Source: Eggerthellaceae bacterium | GTDB lineage: Bacteria; Actinomycetota; Coriobacteriia; Coriobacteriales; Eggerthellaceae | Length of the DNA stretch: 64,000 nt | Assembly (NCBI GenBank): GCA_022791455.1 | Contig: JAAVZC010000014.1 | Coordinates: 397,119 to 461,118, forward strand | Direction of reading: 5' to 3' | Part shown: in pieces, positions 60,260-64,000 of the stretch | How positions within the stretch are numbered: position 1 is the first letter of the stretch | Layout of the letters: every line of letters begins with the position of its first letter | Position numbers and translations under genes: made by a program | Notes under the pieces: generated by a model | Database searches by the model: none | The model's input: only the letters and a program-made list of their open reading frames with translations | Told to the model about the DNA's origin: nothing

Positions 60260-62202
60260 TGGGGTGCGAAGCTTGCAGCGCCCCTTGCAAGGAGGCCACC
60301 GGTCAGGGCTCTCGCACAACCTCGACGCCTAAAAGGCCCACGGCAGACGCCGTTGTTGCGCTTATCGGGCAGCCCAATTCGGGGAAATCCACGTTGTTCA
60401 ACGGCCTCACCGGGGCGCGGCAACATGTGGGCAATTGGCCGGGCAAAACCGTGGAATTCAAGTCCGGCATCTATCGTTTCGGGAAGAAGTCGTTCGAGAT
60501 CGTCGACCTGCCAGGATCCTATGCGCTTGCCCCGAACTCTGCGGAAGAGGAGGTAACGTGCACCTATGCCACCTCGGGAGCTGCTGATGTGGCGCTGATT
60601 TTCGCCGATGCATCCCAGCTGGAGCGCAGCCTTTACATGCTGGCTAGCTTTGCCGGCACCGATTGCCCAACGGTGCTCATCGTCAACATGATGGATGTGG
60701 CGCAGCGGCAGGGCAAAACTGTCGACTGTTCCCTGCTCGAGCAGCGGCTGGGCATTCCCGTGGTGCCCATGGTGGCATCGGATCGCAGCCGCTATGACAC
60801 CGTGGGAGAGGCCATCGAAAAAGCGCTCAACCAGCACCTGATCGTGCGCAACCCTCCCGCCGTCGATCGCGAGGCCGAAGAAACGCAGCCGGAAGCGGTG
60901 CAGCAAAACGCAACGGTGCGTTTCCGGTGGATCGAGCACCTGCTGGAAGGAGCCGTTACCGAATCCTCCTCCGCCCCGCGCCTCTCGAAATTCGACCGGA
61001 TAGCCATCGGCTCCAAACTCTCGAAGCCTTTCACCATCCTTATGATTCTTGTCGGCTTCTTGCTGGCGTTCGTCCCCGCAATGCCGGTGATGGCCATCGG
61101 CGGTGCCGTCTCGAGCCTTGGCCAGGAAGTGGCGATTCTGCTGACGGGTACCGGGGCTCCCGATGCCGTGGGCAGCTTCCTTTCCGGCGTAGTCTTCAAC
61201 AGCCTGTGTTTCGGCATCATGATGGTGGGCTACGTGCTGGGCATCAACCTGGTGTTCGGCATTTACGAAGAAGTGGGGTATATGGCGCGCATCTCGTATG
61301 TATTCGACAACACCATGGCGCGATTCGGTCTGCAGGGAAAGTCGGTAATGCCGTTTCTGATGTGCCTGGGATGCACTATGGGCGGCGTTTCCGGCTCGCG
61401 CGTGGTGGATTCGTGGGGGCAGCGCATGCTCACTGTGGCCATGGCATGGGCCATTCCCTGCGCCTCCACCTGGGGCGTTGTGCCGGTGCTGGCTGTGGCC
61501 TTCTTCGGATGGGGCGCCCCGTTAGTGGTAGTGGCCATTTTCGCCGTGACGCTTTTGCTCATGTGGATCGCGGGGAAGGTGTTTGGCCCGCGCCTGGTGC
61601 CTGCGGATGCGCGCAAAGGATTGGTAATGGAAATGCCGCCCTACCACAAGCCGCGACTGGGAGGAATTGTGCGCACGGCGTGCCTGAAAAGTTGGCAGAT
61701 GTTCAAGCGCGCCATCAAAGTGGTGGCCGTGTTCGCCTTCGTCATTTGGTTGCTCACCTACAGCCCCACCGGTGGCGTGGAAGGTTCGCTGCTCTATGCG
61801 ATAGGCAAGGCCATCGAGCCGATCACCCTGTTCTTCGGGCTCACCTGGCAGACGTTCACTGCGTGGCTGTGCGCGCTGGTAATTAAGGAATCGGCGCTGG
61901 GAGTTCTTTCCGGCCTATTTGCCGGGACGGGTACCGCAAACGCCGCGGTCATTGGAGCCGCCACCGGTACCGCAGTGGTAGCCGGCAACATTGGCGAGCT
62001 GATGGCGCAGGCCATCTCGGCACCAGCGGCGCTGGCCTTTATTTTCGCGTTCACCTTCAACGTGCCCTGCTCCGCCAGCGTTTCCGCCACGTACGCAGAG
62101 GTACACTCGATGAAATGGACGGTGGCTATCATCGCGTTCTACATCGTCGCGTCGCTGCTGCTTGGCTGCGTCGTGTACCACGTGGCACTGCTGTTCTTCT
62201 AG
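60256..62202 (+). CDS. feoB: FeoB, ferrous iron transporter
   Basis: A 648-residue protein with an N-terminal G domain and a membrane channel. G1 is GQPNSGKST, G3 DLPG and G4 NMMD. Two Gate-type membrane repeats follow (e.g. GINLVFGIYEEVGYMARISY and MPFLMCLGCTMGG). A Cys-rich leader CEACSAPC (Cys4, 7 and 11) precedes the G domain, with the same Cx2Cx3C spacing as the ABC ATPase at 54449. There is no FeoC gene. Confidence 0.95.
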   Translation: MMGCEACSAPCKEATGQGSRTTSTPKRPTADAVVALIGQPNSGKSTLFNGLTGARQHVGNWPGKTVEFKSGIYRFGKKSFEIVDLPGSYALAPNSAEEEVTCTYATSGAADVALIFADASQLERSLYMLASFAGTDCPTVLIVNMMDVAQRQGKTVDCSLLEQRLGIPVVPMVASDRSRYDTVGEAIEKALNQHLIVRNPPAVDREAEETQPEAVQQNATVRFRWIEHLLEGAVTESSSAPRLSKFDRIAIGSKLSKPFTILMILVGFLLAFVPAMPVMAIGGAVSSLGQEVAILLTGTGAPDAVGSFLSGVVFNSLCFGIMMVGYVLGINLVFGIYEEVGYMARISYVFDNTMARFGLQGKSVMPFLMCLGCTMGGVSGSRVVDSWGQRMLTVAMAWAIPCASTWGVVPVLAVAFFGWGAPLVVVAIFAVTLLLMWIAGKVFGPRLVPADARKGLVMEMPPYHKPRLGGIVRTACLKSWQMFKRAIKVVAVFAFVIWLLTYSPTGGVEGSLLYAIGKAIEPITLFFGLTWQTFTAWLCALVIKESALGVLSGLFAGTGTANAAVIGAATGTAVVAGNIGELMAQAISAPAALAFIFAFTFNVPCSASVSATYAEVHSMKWTVAIIAFYIVASLLLGCVVYHVALLFF

Positions 62203-62229
62203 CGCACAACGCTTCACCCAGCGGCAGGC

Positions 62230-63165
62230 TTACTGTGCGGAATCGCGCGGGCGGGGGTTTGAGCCGGAAAGGGCCACTAGTACGATCATGGCTACCATGA
62301 GAACGAGACCCGCCCAATCGGCGCCGGTCACCGTCGTGCCCAGCCAGAGCGCCGTGAGCACCATGGCGCTGGCCGGTTCCGCCGCTCCCAGCAGCGCGCC
62401 GGGAATGGGTCCCACCACCGAGCAGCCGTACAGGTACAGCCCGAACGCCAGCGCCGTTCCCAGAAAGCCAATGCCGCCGAAGAGCACCAGCGCCGCGCCA
62501 CCGTCCAGCGGTGGAAGCACCACGCCGCCGGTCATCGCCCCCTGCGCCAGCCAAATGGCCAGCGAGATCGCCGTGCTCATGAGCATGCCGAACGTGGCAA
62601 CGGGAATGGTGGGGTACTTCGCATACAGCCGCCGCGGACTGGTGATATACAGCGTCACCCCCAACGCATTCACGATTCCCCAGAACAGGCCGGCCGGGGG
62701 CAGCACCAGCGTACCGGGGTTGCCCTGCGTAGCAATGAGCCAGGTGGCCGCCAGCGCGCAGGCAACGCCCGTCACCTCCAGCCCGCGCGGCAGTCGGCGC
62801 GCGCCCACGCACGCCACCACCATCACGAACACAGTGGCCAAACTCTGCAGCACGGTGGCGGTGCCGGCGTTGGTGGCCCCCACCGAGAACGTGAACGTGA
62901 ACTGGCTCAGGAACAACCCCACGCCGAAGATCAGCAGCCGCGGGCGCAGCGGGGCGTCGGCCGCGATGGCCCGCAGCGTCCCCCGGTAGCGCACCGCCGA
63001 CACCACCGCCAGAAACACCGCGGCTATCAGCCCACGCGTCCAGGTGATGAAGGCCACGTCCAGGCCGTAGTCGCCCAGAGCAATCTGCGCGCACGCACCC
63101 GAGAACCCCCACAGCGTGGCCCCCGCCAGCGCTGCCGCAATGCCAATTCCAAACCGCCGGTTCAC
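62230..63165 (-). CDS. EamA-family (DMT) permease
   Basis: A 311-residue transporter with ten helices in two EamA repeats (AAALAGATLWGFSGACAQIA and GGIGFLGTALAFGLYLYGCS). Members export amino acids or metabolites. GTG 63165 has an AAGGAGAGG site. It lies downstream of the LysR-type gene in the same direction and converges with feoB. The substrate is unknown. Confidence 0.88.
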   Translation of the reverse strand: MNRRFGIGIAAALAGATLWGFSGACAQIALGDYGLDVAFITWTRGLIAAVFLAVVSAVRYRGTLRAIAADAPLRPRLLIFGVGLFLSQFTFTFSVGATNAGTATVLQSLATVFVMVVACVGARRLPRGLEVTGVACALAATWLIATQGNPGTLVLPPAGLFWGIVNALGVTLYITSPRRLYAKYPTIPVATFGMLMSTAISLAIWLAQGAMTGGVVLPPLDGGAALVLFGGIGFLGTALAFGLYLYGCSVVGPIPGALLGAAEPASAMVLTALWLGTTVTGADWAGLVLMVAMIVLVALSGSNPRPRDSAQ

Positions 63166-63244
63166 ACCTCTCCTTCCGCACCCATCAATTGCGAACCCTT
63201 AGCATACTCAGAGCGAGCCCCGCTTTCGCCACAACTTCCCCGAG

Positions 63245-64000
63245 CTACTTCAGCGACGGGGCAGCGGCCTGGATGTGATCCATGAACCGCTTGGCGGCAA
63301 TGGGCAGGCGCGCCTCGTCCTTGTAGGCCAGCGCCAGGGTGCGCGTGATGGGCGGGTCGGTGGGGCGCACCTCCAACGGATAGGGGCATTTCTCCATGAT
63401 GAGGTCCGCCAGCACCGTTACCCCCAGGCCCTCCTGCACCATGGCCATGATGGAATAGTCGTCATGAATGGTGAACTTCACCTGAGGTTTCAGTCCCAGC
63501 GCGTCGAACGCCTCCAGCGGCTCATAGTAGCTGCCCTCTTCCAGAAGGATGAACGGCTCGGCAGCCAGCTTCTCCAGCGGCACCCGCTTGCGGCGCGCCA
63601 GCGGATGGCCCTTCGGCAGCACTGCGGACATCGCGCCAGTTTTGAGCACACGAGTTTGCAGCCCCGTCACGGCCGCCGGGTTCACGAAGCCGAAGTCCAC
63701 CAGACCGCTGCGAATCCATTCGGGGATGAGCGAGTAATCGCCTTGGTGGATGACGAAGCGCACGCCTGGATGCTGCTCTTCGAAGGAGCGAATGAGCCCC
63801 GGCAGCCAATGGGCGGAGATGCTGGCGATGGTACCGATGCGCACAACGCCGGTTTCCAGTCCGTTGATGGCAGCAGCGCGCTCCACCACCGCGCGCTGGG
63901 CGTTCAGCACCTGCTCGATAAGGGGGAACAGCTCTTGGCCCTCAAGGGTGAGTCGGCTGCCGGAGCGAGTGCGGTCGATCAGCTTCAGCCCCAGCTCGGC
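63245..64000 (-). CDS. LysR-family transcriptional regulator (5' end beyond window)
   Basis: The frame is open to the window edge, giving the last 252 residues. The end of the helix-turn-helix domain is visible (LIDRTRSGSRLTLEGQELFP), followed by the two-lobe effector domain starting GLETGVVRIGTIASISAHWL. It lies 80 bp upstream of the EamA gene in the same direction and may control it. The first 40-50 residues are missing from the window. Confidence 0.88.
   Translation of the reverse strand, partial: AELGLKLIDRTRSGSRLTLEGQELFPLIEQVLNAQRAVVERAAAINGLETGVVRIGTIASISAHWLPGLIRSFEEQHPGVRFVIHQGDYSLIPEWIRSGLVDFGFVNPAAVTGLQTRVLKTGAMSAVLPKGHPLARRKRVPLEKLAAEPFILLEEGSYYEPLEAFDALGLKPQVKFTIHDDYSIMAMVQEGLGVTVLADLIMEKCPYPLEVRPTDPPITRTLALAYKDEARLPIAAKRFMDHIQAAAPSLK

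Overview
The window is GC-rich bacterial chromosome. Several features point to the Coriobacteriia, most likely an Eggerthellaceae gut anaerobe (Eggerthella, Gordonibacter, Adlercreutzia and relatives): many exported multiheme and molybdopterin proteins, a 12-TM LuxR regulator beside a Tat-exported flavoprotein reductase and an NrfH-like cytochrome, an HspR-controlled heat-shock locus, and dense extragenic repeats carrying GTCATC...GATGAC ends. No phage, rRNA, tRNA or CRISPR array was found.

Layout. 1-5000: a nucleoid-associated protein (cut by the window edge) diverges from a respiratory cassette of LuxR regulator, FAD lipoprotein reductase and pentaheme-type cytochrome. 5035-14800: a probable structured small RNA, a LytS-type sensor kinase downstream of a TauE/SafE permease, a glycosyltransferase, rsgA, a membrane-anchored OB-like protein, and trkH preceded by a tiny membrane peptide. 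14782-21707: heat-shock locus dnaK-grpE-(terminator)-dnaJ-hspR-clpB with a strong dnaK promoter. 22117-24849: hypE, nikR, two unknowns and a ferredoxin. 25126-31167: HAD phosphatase, phosphohexomutase, an anchored unknown, an exported-thiol/FeS trio (TlpA, CD1871A-like peptide, NapH-like protein) and a thioesterase. 31338-34687: a reductase, a RelE/Phd toxin-antitoxin pair and an HTH-aminotransferase fusion.

34779-40964 is the most unusual locus. It is a D-alanylation (dlt)-like operon: DltA-like adenylation enzyme, carrier protein, MBOAT acyltransferase and SGNH/DltD-like protein, plus a PLP decarboxylase of the LysA/BtrK fold that standard dlt operons lack. It probably transfers a modified aminoacyl group to an extracellular polymer.

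41351-54437 is an exported redox region. A MerR-type regulator adjoins an operon of two exported rhodaneses and an exported isochorismatase-like hydrolase. Two paralogous modules follow, each with a triheme-molybdopterin lipoprotein and a stand-alone molybdopterin-domain protein. One adds a four-cluster FeS protein and an NrfD membrane anchor; the other adds an NrfH-like cytochrome and has its own MerR paralogue. Both module promoters appear to have the 19-bp spacer typical of MerR control.

54449-62202 is an iron region: a FecBCD-type ABC importer with an operator over its promoter, an AraC regulator and feoAB. An EamA permease and a truncated LysR regulator end the window.

A recurring theme is a family of about 26- to 120-bp repeats found between genes and also inside reading frames (TauE permease, OB-like protein, the 24036 unknown, the end of the NapH-like protein). 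One block, inserted between the adenylation and decarboxylase genes, is flanked by a 14-bp direct duplication. All functional statements rest on motif reading without database searches.
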